From Marisa cornuarietis (lineage: Eukaryota > Mollusca > Gastropoda > Architaenioglossa > Ampullariidae): a stretch of 64,000 bases of DNA. The translations under genes and the position numbers were made by a program. Positions 1-9,453 of this stretch are shown one piece after another. Location of the stretch: contig SMMW01000503.1 of the NCBI GenBank assembly GCA_004794655.1, forward strand, positions 811,001 to 875,000, in the 5' to 3' direction. Every line of letters starts with the position of its first letter. The stretch's first letter is position 1. A model generated the notes under the pieces. The model saw only the letters and a program-made list of their open reading frames with translations, was not told the DNA's origin and searched no databases.

Positions 1-116
1 GCATCTTGTGCTCCACAGCTAAAGCGATTCCATCATCGTTGAAGAAGATGTAACTTCGGAAATCTTTTCCCATCTTAGCATCTCCTGAGATTATACTGTC
101 TGTAGACTTCAGAAAG
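1..116 (-). CDS. possible partial exon running off the left edge
   Basis: Reading the minus strand from 116 toward 1, one frame stays open to the window edge with a protein-like composition (it contains DAKMGKDFRSYIFF followed by NDDGIALAVEHK). It is preceded by a CCCGCAG that could be a splice acceptor, although the upstream pyrimidine tract is weak. I do not recognise the family. It could be the last visible exon of a gene lying to the left of the window, or chance. The short length makes this uncertain. Confidence 0.25.
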
Positions 117-167
117 CTGCGGGTGTGAATGCTTTATTACGATATGCATTTATGGAGATCACGCGAG

Positions 168-170
<3 letters not shown>

Positions 171-230
<60 letters not shown>

Positions 231-234
231 TGTG
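171..234. repeat. (TG)n microsatellite
   Basis: About 28 TG units ending in a short CGCG interruption. The His/Thr-rich ORFs read across it on the other strand are artefacts. Confidence 0.95.
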
Positions 235-1599
235 AATGTTTTCGTGTATTTTGTAGCATGTTTACAGAACAACAGTTAACACAGACTGAATGAACTTTCC
301 CCCTCGTTTTCTCTAACAAGGGCCCCAGAAATAGAAGCATCTTCCTTGATATGTTCGCTGCTGTAATACCACGACTTTCGGAACCCACTTTTTGTGCGAG
401 GTTTCAGTTTCCTGCCAACCCTTTCCACAGGACTGTTTCTGCCCGAAAGGGAGAGATATGAAGACTGGACTTTTGTAATGGTGACAGCTGTTCAACGGGA
501 AAGAAATAAAGACTGTGATGCTAGCAGCTGTCTTCTGTCATAGTAGTAGGTTAAAGTATGGTTTTCATAATAAACCTTATCTATGATATCTTTCCAAATG
601 GTATCTAATGGCATAATTAACAATAAAACATTTTATAGTTGAAGAACGATTGAAAAAAAGGGTTTTAAGTAAATAATACTTGTTGATATCGCAGGAATGT
701 GGTTGAACACAACTTACTGTTGATTTAGTAGCTCGACATATTTCCGTCATTAGGGAGGTTGTCTGCCTGATTTTATGAGGCGCCCTTGGCGACTACCGAG
801 GTTTACCTTATGGTAAATCTGAGAATATATGTTGCACAACGAACTTTTGGAAATGTGTGCTTGATGTCCATCTTTATTGCAGATGTATTGCACGAGAATA
901 AGAGAAAAAGGATTACAAACAATGTATACCAATAGTTGAAAGGGAGAGAGATATAAAAGGAGTTAGTTCCTATGTTTGATGGTACCAGCTATCTTTCAAG
1001 CAGTAGTTTGACTGTGAGAATGACAGCAGTAACTATCTGTAATGTTACAATCTGTCTTAAAAGAAGAATTTGAAAGCACAGCTACATCACTTCTCTGATT
1101 TTTTGGCAATCAATATGCCATTTCCTACACATTAGTATCGCATTTGTGGGCAGCGGTGTTATATATTCTTTCTCTCTTTCTCGATCACTTAGCAAAATCT
1201 GTACACCTGGTCCTTTTGTACACTTTTAATTTGTAGCAAGATGAAATATTACTTACAAAGCAGGTTACGAGTTCATTGCCCATTGATATATTTACCCTTG
1301 ATTCTGCTTTTTTTCGTTACTAAATTCAATGCAAACTAATCATGTATTTAGAATATAAAGCTCTTACTAAAACCAAAATCATCAAGGGAACTTTCACGAC
1401 AAAAATGCACATGTGTGACACATGAGATTTCACACGAATGATCATAATTAAGTCGGATAGACTTGTAATATAATTATATGTGCCATCGGACAAAAGATAT
1501 TCATTACAGACACTGTTAACACCCAGTGTAGGGAAGAGAACAATTCTAATCTTCTTTCTCTATTTGTTATCTTGCCCGTGAATTTCCATATTCTGTGGC
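235..1599. other. no gene seen
   Basis: AT-rich sequence with only short, compositionally random ORFs. I see no splice-consistent coding exon, RNA gene or recognisable repeat here. Confidence 0.5.
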
Positions 1600-1918
1600 T
1601 ATCTCTCAGGTGATAGCATAATAACTGTCATTATTTTGAAATAAACAGCTGTTGATTGCTTGCTCGATCGAAGACAAGTTCTTAACAACGTCTGTCTGGT
1701 GCAGACTTTCTTGAGAAGTCCAAACATCTTTAGACAGGCACAGTTATTTAATGTGCAAGCAGAATAATTTGAGAAAAGTCCACGTCTCATTTTAAATAAT
1801 TTTAAATTTCAATATTTTAATAACTGCCTTCTTTAATTACATCAACTGTTATCTATTCATTGTATCGATTGAAAGACTTCTATTCCACATATTTTAAATG
1901 ATGTTATTAAATCTTTTT
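1600..1918. repeat. dispersed/duplicated block (copies at 15.7 kb and 16.7 kb)
   Basis: Bases 1600-1770 recur in inverted orientation near 15690-15830 (shared words include GATCGAAGACAAGTTCTT). Bases 1772-1918 recur in direct orientation at 16744-16886, beginning AAAAGTCCACGTCTCATTTT. The two halves are therefore adjacent here but separated and partly inverted in the 15.7-16.9 kb region. This is repetitive DNA with no coding content. Confidence 0.75.
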
Positions 1919-2740
1919 TTTTTTTGGTGTTCGAAAAAAAAACTGGACGTGCTTTATTTATTATTCACGAAAATGGAACACAAACGCAATACCAGATGGG
2001 AGAAAGGGCCTTTGAATGGTCACCTGCAGTGAAACACAAATGATCTTCTTTTGGCACTTTAGTGCAACAGGACTGGAGCAAGATGACTTTATTGTTTGGT
2101 ACAGAACTTCACACAGTTACGATCTCACGGTGTACTGCACTTTGTTTAGTCCTTGACCACTTCTCCATTCAATCTGCCTTGTCACCCATCCACCTTCACA
2201 GACTATCTTATACTTGTCACAACAATTCAAATTGTCAACAGGCAAAAAAATAATAGCACAGTTCTCTTCACAAGCCCGCGGGTACAGCATTAATACATTG
2301 AGTCCTTTCCACAGACATGGTTCTTTTGTAATAACTAGTCATCAAAAGCCGCAGAAATTACAATATTTCATTATACTAAGTACAATGTACAATGGCTGTC
2401 CTACTGAACCTAGATGACACTGTACAACAGTCCGCCATGTTCCAATGTGCGCATATACAGACGTCACCTGGCTTCACGTGATGCGGTCTTGCATAAGCAA
2501 TCGCTTGAAGCTTTTCCATTCATAATACCTCCATTTCAGGATTTACGGCAACGTGTACAATTACCGATGGCTTTATGGACAGAAAAAAAGAGTTAACAGT
2601 TATTATGAAAAACCACATTCGGACTGTAACAGGCTAACGACTATGGCCACCTGAATGAACTCGCTCTGACCACCTGTGGAGTTTCAGGCCCAAGTTCGGG
2701 ACTGTGTGCCTAAAAGTATTCTTAACCGGAGGGGGAAGGG
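1919..2740. other. no gene seen
   Basis: A poly-T stretch near 1914-1925 is followed by non-coding sequence with only short ORFs. Nothing recognisable. Confidence 0.45.
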
Positions 2741-2912
2741 GGCAAGCCAGCAACTAAGGTTATGTCACAGCAAGGAAGCTAGCCCTGTAAACAGATGGCA
2801 CATGCAGAGAAAGAACACCGTGCCCGAGACGAGACCTGAACCCAGGACAGCCAACCCTCACTGTACTGGTGACAGGTGCTAACTGTCTCGCCACCGGACC
2901 ACCAATTCTTAA
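2741..2912 (-). mobile_element. tRNA-derived SINE, copy 1
   Basis: On the minus strand the sequence starts with a tRNA-like head (TGGCGAGACAGTTAGCACC resembling a pol III A box) and has a B-box-like GGGTTCAGGTC about 60 bp later. A family body with TTCTTTCTCTGCATGTGCC follows. The same body occurs at 8893-9085 (minus), 54930-55070 (plus, 5'-truncated) and in a diverged version at 6770-6890 (plus). It is non-coding; ORFs read through it are spurious. Confidence 0.8.
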
Positions 2913-3056
2913 CCGAACAAAAACGAACGTTTGACGAAGTGTGGCAAAATTTGTATGTGACGGTTACACACAAATTCTGCCAAACTTGGGTAAAACGTCT
3001 GCCCATATTTGTCCGATGAAGGACATCCTGTATTAAGTCTAGAGTGTGATCAAGGG

Positions 3057-3354
3057 TGTAATAAGACGTACGCACATACACTTACCTTGCACGCGCACGA
3101 CGTATATTACAAACATGCACCCCGCTCGACGAGCCCCCGTTGATGGAATGAAGGTGAAGAGATTTCTCGTTGTTTTGAAAAATGAAGGACTCACTCTCTT
3201 CCGTCTGTCTGTCTGTCAAACCGTCCCCTTTCTTCTTCTCTTCTTACGTCATTTCTTCCCAAAACGACGACAAACAAATGACGCACACAAGACGTCAAAC
3301 ACAAGACACCATTCACACACGAAACAATACAAGACCTACCCCTAACTCATTACA
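3057..3354 (-). repeat. 3' LTR (in element orientation)
   Basis: 298 bp with TG...CA termini. It is nearly identical to 5773-6070; the only difference I noticed is near base 13 (acgCACA versus atgCACA). Confidence 0.93.
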
Positions 3355-3363
3355 CTCCCCCTT
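3355..3363 (-). promoter_or_regulatory. polypurine tract
   Basis: On the minus strand AAGGGGGAG directly abuts the 3' LTR. This is the expected position and composition for the plus-strand primer of an LTR retroelement. Confidence 0.8.
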
Positions 3364-3599
3364 GCTAAAACTGAAATCTCCCAGATTTCCACCAACTAGG
3401 TCGCTATATTGTTTCGGTAAACTCCCAACTCAAAATAACTTAGCAACTGAACTGCACCTAACAAAAATCCCTCCTGGCTAATCTATAACACTACTATTTA
3501 CTCATGAAACAATGGAGTATTAATTTCTAAAAAATCATAGTAACTTCAATTTTCAAACGGCAGTCAGCTTACATTATATTTACACGTTCATTACCCTAC

Positions 3600-5633
3600 T
3601 TACTCCAAAATCAGACCGGGACATTCATCCGCGGCTCTCTCTAGCCGGTTAATTACTATGCCTCCGCTGTCCATTTGCGACCAGTCGACCGTGCCCGGTC
3701 CTTGGTCCGTAATGTTTTGGTTGTTATGTACCTGACCAAAGTTCATTGACACAGGTATCAGCTGACCGACACCTTCTCCACAGTGACGCGACAGACGATC
3801 GGTGTATCCTACCCCGTCTTCTGCCGCCCTTTCCCCTATACATTCAGCTTTTTCCGAACTCTCGACTGCTTCAGACCTATCGTCTTCTGCCGCTAACCTA
3901 CTTCTGCAATGCCGCGACGTCTGGCAACAAAATTTACCTTCCGCCTGTTGCGCGACACCATGAGCAGCCCGTTGACAGTCCAGCCGCTGGTGCATACACG
4001 GTGCACATGCAGCCGTCCCGTTCACCCTTCGTGAGTCAGACCGCACTTGCATGCGGTTACGTAGCCCGGGGAGAGGACTACCTGGGGTGAGAAACATCTT
4101 GACCGTTACTGCCGATGCGCACTCGACCTTTCCCGCTGATGTCACACGACTTCCACCCGGTTCCCAAACGCGAGGACGCGTGTCCTTTTGCTGACCGCGC
4201 CCTCTTGCCCTCTTCTTGCGCTGAGGCTGGGTCCGTCGGAATGTTGCCTTGACTTCAGGTCTCTGTTTAAACCGCCAATATGATGCACCCATTAGCAAGG
4301 CTACACTCACCTTCGACCCATGGTGCATTTTAACCCTTACTCGGACTCTTTCTCGCTGTCTGTTATGAGACAACAGCCGCGGGGACCCTTTCAATCTCAC
4401 CACCCGTTGGTGTGACGAAATCACCCCTCTTCGGTTACCCAGATCAAGATTGTCTTCATTCCCCGACCTTCCTCTGGCGCGAGTCATCAGTCCGTCGATG
4501 GCCTCCGCCCCTTCGCTAGTTTCAACATCGCTAGTCTCCACCTCACCAGCACCGTCTGCGCTAGCCCCACTCTCACTAGTATGTAGTTTGCTAACCTCAT
4601 CACCGTTAGCATCTAACTCACTAGCCTCATCACCAACATCCATCTCGCTAGCACCTAGCTCACTAGCATCCACTTCGCTAGCACCGAGCTCACTAGCCTC
4701 CTCGTCATGAGTATCCCACTCGCTAGCCTCGATCTCGCTAGCATCTAGCCAGCTAGCCGTGATATCGTTAACATGTAGTTCGCAAGTCTCATCATCGCTT
4801 GCACCCACTTCGCTAGCTAAGTCATCATTAATGCCTATCTCGCTAGCATCTACATCGCTAGCCTTCCTTTCGCTGTGATCTATGTCGGTAACCTCAACCG
4901 ACCTCTGACCACCGTTTCCACCGCGCCAAGCTTTGCCGACGGTTACCATCCCACGCCACTCGTTGCCATGGGGACAACGACGCGAGAAGTGACCTACCTC
5001 CCCGCAACTGTAGCATTTCACATCTACAGGTGTTTTCTGCCGGTCTGATCTTTGAGGGCAGAACCTAGCGATATGCCCTGCGCTGTTACAGCTGTAACAA
5101 ATTACAGGGGGTGCGACCTTACGTGTCTCCTTCCTCCCCTTAGAGCTTCTATAGCCTACGTCCTCATCCTCACTGAGCAGTTCGTCGTTGCTATCCTTTA
5201 TCCCACCATCTCTTCTAGTCATTAAGTTACAAGCTGATGGCGCCTTCCAACTTCCTACGACACTAACGCTCCTGTTTTTAAAATCACGATGATCATTCTC
5301 ACTAGCGCCGTCTCTATGGTTAGCCCTGCTTCTTATTTCTGCCATTTTTAGTTGAAAAACGTGCTCTTTCTCCCTTTCTTCTCTCAGTTCCTGTCTCTCC
5401 CTCTCTTCTTTCTCTTCCCGTTCATCTCTCTCCCTCTCTTCTTTCTCTCTCTCAATCCGCTCCGTTCTTTCTTTTTCCTCCCTTTCCTTTTTTCCCTGTC
5501 TCCACAGGATTAATTCTTTTTCCACAAACTCCTTAATCTCTTTTCCTACCAACCCCTCATCTAATGCAATCTCTCTAAGCTCTTTTCGCTTGTCCCTCTC
5601 GGACACAGCGAACTCTGCTTCTAATCCAGACAT
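3600..5633 (-). CDS. gag-like protein of the LTR element, 677 aa, two CCHC zinc knuckles
   Basis: Role: nucleocapsid-type RNA-binding/assembly protein of the surrounding LTR element. The start ATG at 5633 has ACC before it. Residues about 1-55 form a charged leader of the kind seen in metazoan LTR-element gag proteins. About residues 50-105 are an extreme Glu/Arg coiled coil. Two knuckles of the form C-x2-C-x4-H-x4-C follow (CYSCNSAGHIARFC and CYSCGEVGHFSRRC, roughly residues 180-220). They are followed by an acidic low-complexity region of about 120 residues built on the word ASE (positions 4480-4880 in DNA, with GCTAGC recurring). The C-terminal 250 residues are basic then unremarkable. I see no capsid-type domain between the coiled coil and the knuckles and no protease motif, so the protein is unusual for an LTR gag. 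The reading frame is fully open. Confidence 0.85.
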   Translation of the reverse strand: MSGLEAEFAVSERDKRKELREIALDEGLVGKEIKEFVEKELILWRQGKKEREEKERTERIEREKEERERDEREEKEERERQELREEREKEHVFQLKMAEIRSRANHRDGASENDHRDFKNRSVSVVGSWKAPSACNLMTRRDGGIKDSNDELLSEDEDVGYRSSKGRKETRKVAPPVICYSCNSAGHIARFCPQRSDRQKTPVDVKCYSCGEVGHFSRRCPHGNEWRGMVTVGKAWRGGNGGQRSVEVTDIDHSERKASDVDASEIGINDDLASEVGASDDETCELHVNDITASWLDASEIEASEWDTHDEEASELGASEVDASELGASEMDVGDEASELDANGDEVSKLHTSESGASADGAGEVETSDVETSEGAEAIDGLMTRARGRSGNEDNLDLGNRRGVISSHQRVVRLKGSPRLLSHNRQRERVRVRVKMHHGSKVSVALLMGASYWRFKQRPEVKATFRRTQPQRKKRARGRGQQKDTRPRVWEPGGSRVTSAGKVECASAVTVKMFLTPGSPLPGLRNRMQVRSDSRRVNGTAACAPCMHQRLDCQRAAHGVAQQAEGKFCCQTSRHCRSRLAAEDDRSEAVESSEKAECIGERAAEDGVGYTDRLSRHCGEGVGQLIPVSMNFGQVHNNQNITDQGPGTVDWSQMDSGGIVINRLERAADECPGLILE

Positions 5634-5744
5634 GGTAAAGTAGCTGCGCTAACACTATCGCCGTTGACCAGAACGGTACTTCCCCTTCGCGTTACTTGAC
5701 CAACCTCCCAACGAATAGCTAGGCCAGCTACACACACACTATCT

Positions 5745-5769
5745 GTTCAGATCCCGGACGAGCTACCCA
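5745..5769 (-). promoter_or_regulatory. primer-binding site, proline-tRNA type
   Basis: The plus strand here reads like a tRNA 3' end: GTTCAGATCCCGGACGAGC, then TACCCA. This matches the T-arm and acceptor stem of animal tRNA-Pro, as I remember it, apart from one substitution and a one-base insertion near the CCA. It lies three bases inside the 5' LTR. The element's minus-strand RNA would therefore pair with the tRNA. Assignment to tRNA-Pro is from memory. Confidence 0.8.
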
Positions 5770-5772
5770 ATA

Positions 5773-6070
5773 TGTAATAAGACGTATGCACATACACTTA
5801 CCTTGCACGCGCACGACGTATATTACAAACATGCACCCCGCTCGACGAGCCCCCGTTGATGGAATGAAGGTGAAGAGATTTCTCGTTGTTTTGAAAAATG
5901 AAGGACTCACTCTCTTCCGTCTGTCTGTCTGTCAAACCGTCCCCTTTCTTCTTCTCTTCTTACGTCATTTCTTCCCAAAACGACGACAAACAAATGACGC
6001 ACACAAGACGTCAAACACAAGACACCATTCACACACGAAACAATACAAGACCTACCCCTAACTCATTACA
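5773..6070 (-). repeat. 5' LTR (in element orientation)
   Basis: 298 bp, partner of 3057-3354. It is followed outside by AAGGG, the target-site duplication. Confidence 0.93.
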
Positions 6071-6075
6071 AAGGG

Positions 6076-6769
6076 CAAGACTAAAAGCAGTGAGATTTCA
6101 GCTGCAGCTAGCATCACACCATGGTAGGTGCACCTACAGTCACTACGTTACCTTTCTGAACTGACATCAAAGCGCGCACACATGCTGCCAACCTGCAGGT
6201 TTACCTGGCGACTAAACGGCGTGCAATGTAGATTCACACTCCATCTTCCTATGTTTTGTACTTAATGGATAAGCAAAGTTCTTCAAACCAGAGCAGAAGA
6301 CCGGTTTTTAATTCATGTGCGCCCACACGCCACCACCCACACTGTCTCTCAATCTCTGTCATGCACACAAGATTAATGTACACATAACAGATTTTTAACC
6401 ACTACCACATGCGAATGACAATAAAGAATGTCAGCCTCTCAATCTAAGTCCAAGATAATCAAAAATGGATATGCACCAATGGCTCAAACTTTTTTTTAAA
6501 CTAAACGATACCCCTGGTTCTCATTGAAGAAGAAGACAAATTTCAACCATTGCCGACAGCTACTCCGTCCACCCGCCTGTAGCACATGTAGACACTACAT
6601 TAGCAGGGCATGCCAGAGCTGGCAGCAGATGAGGAACCAACAAGCTAAGTGCTGACTTAATCTAGACCTTTGCACTATTCATAATATCACATTCTGCAGT
6701 AAAATACTTTTTGAAGACTTGAGTGGTACTTCAAAAATTTAACTTGTAGATTGCCCCTCCTCCCAGTTT
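6076..6769. other. no gene seen
   Basis: Non-coding flank of the LTR element. Nothing recognisable. Confidence 0.45.
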
Positions 6770-6890
6770 TGTGTAGCACAGCCTGGTAGCGCAGTAGTTT
6801 TTTAGAACGCCAGTGATGATCACACGGTCTTGGGTTTAAATCTCGTCTTGGGAAAACTCGTTGTCTCTCTTTCTCTGCATGACACTTTTT
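6770..6890 (+). mobile_element. tRNA-derived SINE, diverged copy
   Basis: The head has TGGTAGCGCAGTAG (A-box-like) and GGGTTTAAATCTCG (B-box-like). The body has CTCTTTCTCTGCATG, as in the copies at 2741 and 8893. It ends in a G-rich run near 6893. ORFs across it are spurious. Confidence 0.7.
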
Positions 6891-8892
6891 TGGGGGAGGA
6901 AGCGGGGGAAAGAGTTCTTTGAGAAATATAGATTCTTCCCAGATCACGATCTTTACCATGTATGGAGTGAAAAAAACACAAAGTGGAACCACTTTCCTTT
7001 CAATCTAAGAATGCTCTAGCAAATGTACAAATAACGAAGAAATAGTTTAGAAGAAAATGTGGAATACAGTGTTTCTAAAGGATAAGGTTTTGAGGAGTGG
7101 GTGTATAAAATATAAAACATGGCACATTTAAGCAACACATTCCCTCTCATTTTTTTCAATTTCACCTTCAAATACACTAGCAGTGATTAGGTCAGTTGAG
7201 TATCCCACAAGGAAATGCAATATGTACAATGAAAACTACATCTGGTCCTGACATAAGAAAATGCTATATAAATAAAAGTATTCCTACTAAGAAAAAAATT
7301 TCTGATAATAAATAGCTCAAATATCATTGCTAAACATCTTTAAGTCAGAAAGAAAAAGAAACATGCTCGTAAATGTATAGTTTTTATTACATTATACTGG
7401 TGGCTGTAATTTAAAAGTAATAATAAATAAGTAAATCATAATACTAATGAGTGATTTAGTAAAAATAATACTAGCAAAGTAGCTTCTTCATTCAAAATTA
7501 AAACGATCATATATTTTGTCAGTAACATACAAAAGTCACAATACATATTTCAGACAGAGAAAAGTAACATTAGGCAATACACACAAACCCTTTCAGTTGT
7601 TTGCTAATGCATCAGACAACTTTAATTTCCCTCTTTCTGTGTCAGCAACCCTATGCATATACACAACACCCCATTAAATAATATTTCAGTTTGCAGCTGT
7701 GATTTGCTCTGCATTTTTTTTTAAGTCTTAGTTCAACTCCATCACTTATGCCAGTAGCTCTACACGCTTACTCCCAACCACTCTTCCCCTACCACACAAC
7801 CAAGCCACCCTGAAACATTTCACATCGCATTGGAAGAAATTGATTTTGATCTGGAACACACATCAACAGCAGAAGTAACATCCTTGAAAAGCAAGGCTCC
7901 AAGATGAATAAGAAAGCAGCAGTTGTCAAGATGGCTAGTGAAGGAGAAGCACACTACAGCAGTGTTTAGCGGCAGACAACAAGAGCTGACAGGGCAGAGA
8001 TGGTATGCAGGTGATCATTCTTGAGGGTAGCAACTGTTTATACCCTTCCAGTGATCACAAAATCCAAAATTCCAGCAAGTCTGCCATAATTTTTATGTTT
8101 TTAGATATTTAAGATAGTATGCTTGGGGAGGGGGGACAAAACGGCGCATTCAAGAACTGAACAGCAAAAGACGTGGCCTGGACATATCAAAGAACAGCAA
8201 GAGTGAAAATAGGAAGACATGATATGGATGTTACATGGATGAAGGAATGGAAAAAGTGAACAAGATTTGAATAAGTACAAATTTACGTGCACGAAAGGTA
8301 GGCAGTATGGCGCCCAGAGAGACAGAAAAAAATTACATATATTACAAACCCGCTCCTGCATTTAATGTCAGATATGCATGTCCCATCTAAGCAGCAGTAA
8401 CTTCTTTGTTTAAAACTGGATTTCAGCCTCTTTTAATAAAATATCAATCTGACACGAAGCAGACATGACAGTCGCTAACAGCTCTCCGTTCACTGAAAAT
8501 TTCACTTTGCACAGCTCATTAAATGTACCCCACTCTCAAGAAAAAAAAGAGAAAAGGGACAGAAGTAGCAGGGTGCAGCATTTACATGTGAAAATCATTT
8601 TCCCACTAAAGCAGAAAATCATGCAAAAAGTTCAGACTCACTGGTTTCCTAAAATCCTCACATGTGAGCACATTGACATTTTGCTGACAGTTAGGTTTTG
8701 ACATATACACTTACTTGCGGTTTATGTTCAAAGCAAAAAAGAAGAACGAAAAAACCCATCAGAAACAGAAGCAATAATTTATAAAGAACACTATGATGAT
8801 AAACTTGAATATTAACCTGACATATACAGGTAATACATCTCCCCTCACCTGCTTCCACTTCTCTTTTCAAATCAAAGAAGAAAGAAAAGTGA
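6891..8892. other. no coding exon seen; possible 3' UTR or flank of the GPR107/108-like gene
   Basis: Two kilobases of AT-rich DNA with no convincing ORF. It lies downstream (minus-strand sense) of the gene at 9454-11304, so part may be transcribed 3' UTR, but no polyadenylation site can be fixed by eye. Confidence 0.4.
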
Positions 8893-9085
8893 TTAGGAAG
8901 GGGGGGGAGGCATTAGTGTTTTACACCAAGCCAGCAACTAAGGCTATACCATGGCAAGGAAGCCAGCCCTGTAAACAGATGGCACATGCAGAGAAAGAAC
9001 AGCGGCCCGAGACAAGATCTGACCCAGGAGAGCCAGCCTTCACTGTACTGGTGGCAGGCGCTAACCGTTGCGCCACCGGACCGCC
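8893..9085 (-). mobile_element. tRNA-derived SINE, copy 2
   Basis: The best preserved copy. On the minus strand the head is TGGCGCAACGGTTAGCGCC, followed by GGGTCAGATC (degenerate B box), the TTCTTTCTCTGCATGTGCC body, the TAGCCTTAGTTGCTGGCTT tail segment, and an end at TGTAAAACACTAATGCC followed by a C run. It overlaps several spurious ORFs on both strands. Confidence 0.85.
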
Positions 9086-9453
9086 CCAAAGAAAAAAGCA
9101 AGATGACAAAATAAGAATAAAAGAGAAAACCTCCACAAAACTGAAATAGTACTGAAAATGCATACAGACAAATTCCAACATGTCTGACAATTCTCTTTAG
9201 CTTCAAGGCAACCTATAGGTTTAAAATAAGCAATCACAGACATAGATGAGGCCTGTAAGCATTCTCTTTCTTTCCATCTTACTTTATCTCACTTCCCTTG
9301 CTCATTTATCGTGGGACAGGGGAAGTCAGGATCTAAAAAAGAAAATAAAACAAGAAAGCATGGGCACAATTGGAGTCTTTCAGAAATCACTCAGATCTAC
9401 AACGTGACAATTTTAGTCAACTATGAAAGACGATAAACTGCTGTGTATAGTAA

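Larger units (their letters stand above)
3052..6075 (-). mobile_element. complete non-autonomous LTR retrotransposon (gag only)
   Basis: Two 298-bp direct repeats (3057-3354 and 5773-6070), each starting TGTAATA and ending ATTACA on the plus strand, enclose 2.4 kb. The 5-bp sequence AAGGG lies immediately outside both ends (3052-3056 and 6071-6075), a perfect target-site duplication. Transcription runs on the minus strand: the primer-binding site is next to the right-hand LTR, the polypurine tract is next to the left-hand LTR, and the single ORF lies between. No protease, reverse transcriptase, RNase H or integrase is encoded, so movement must rely on enzymes supplied by a related autonomous element. 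The LTRs differ at very few sites by eye, so insertion looks recent. A solo LTR of the same family is at 35067-35366. Confidence 0.93.

Noticed and set aside
3600..5633. Host zinc-finger gene
   Set aside because: It is enclosed by LTRs, a target duplication, a primer-binding site and a polypurine tract, so it belongs to the retroelement.
5745..5769. A tRNA gene
   Set aside because: Only the 3' T-arm/acceptor half is present, at the exact position of a primer-binding site.
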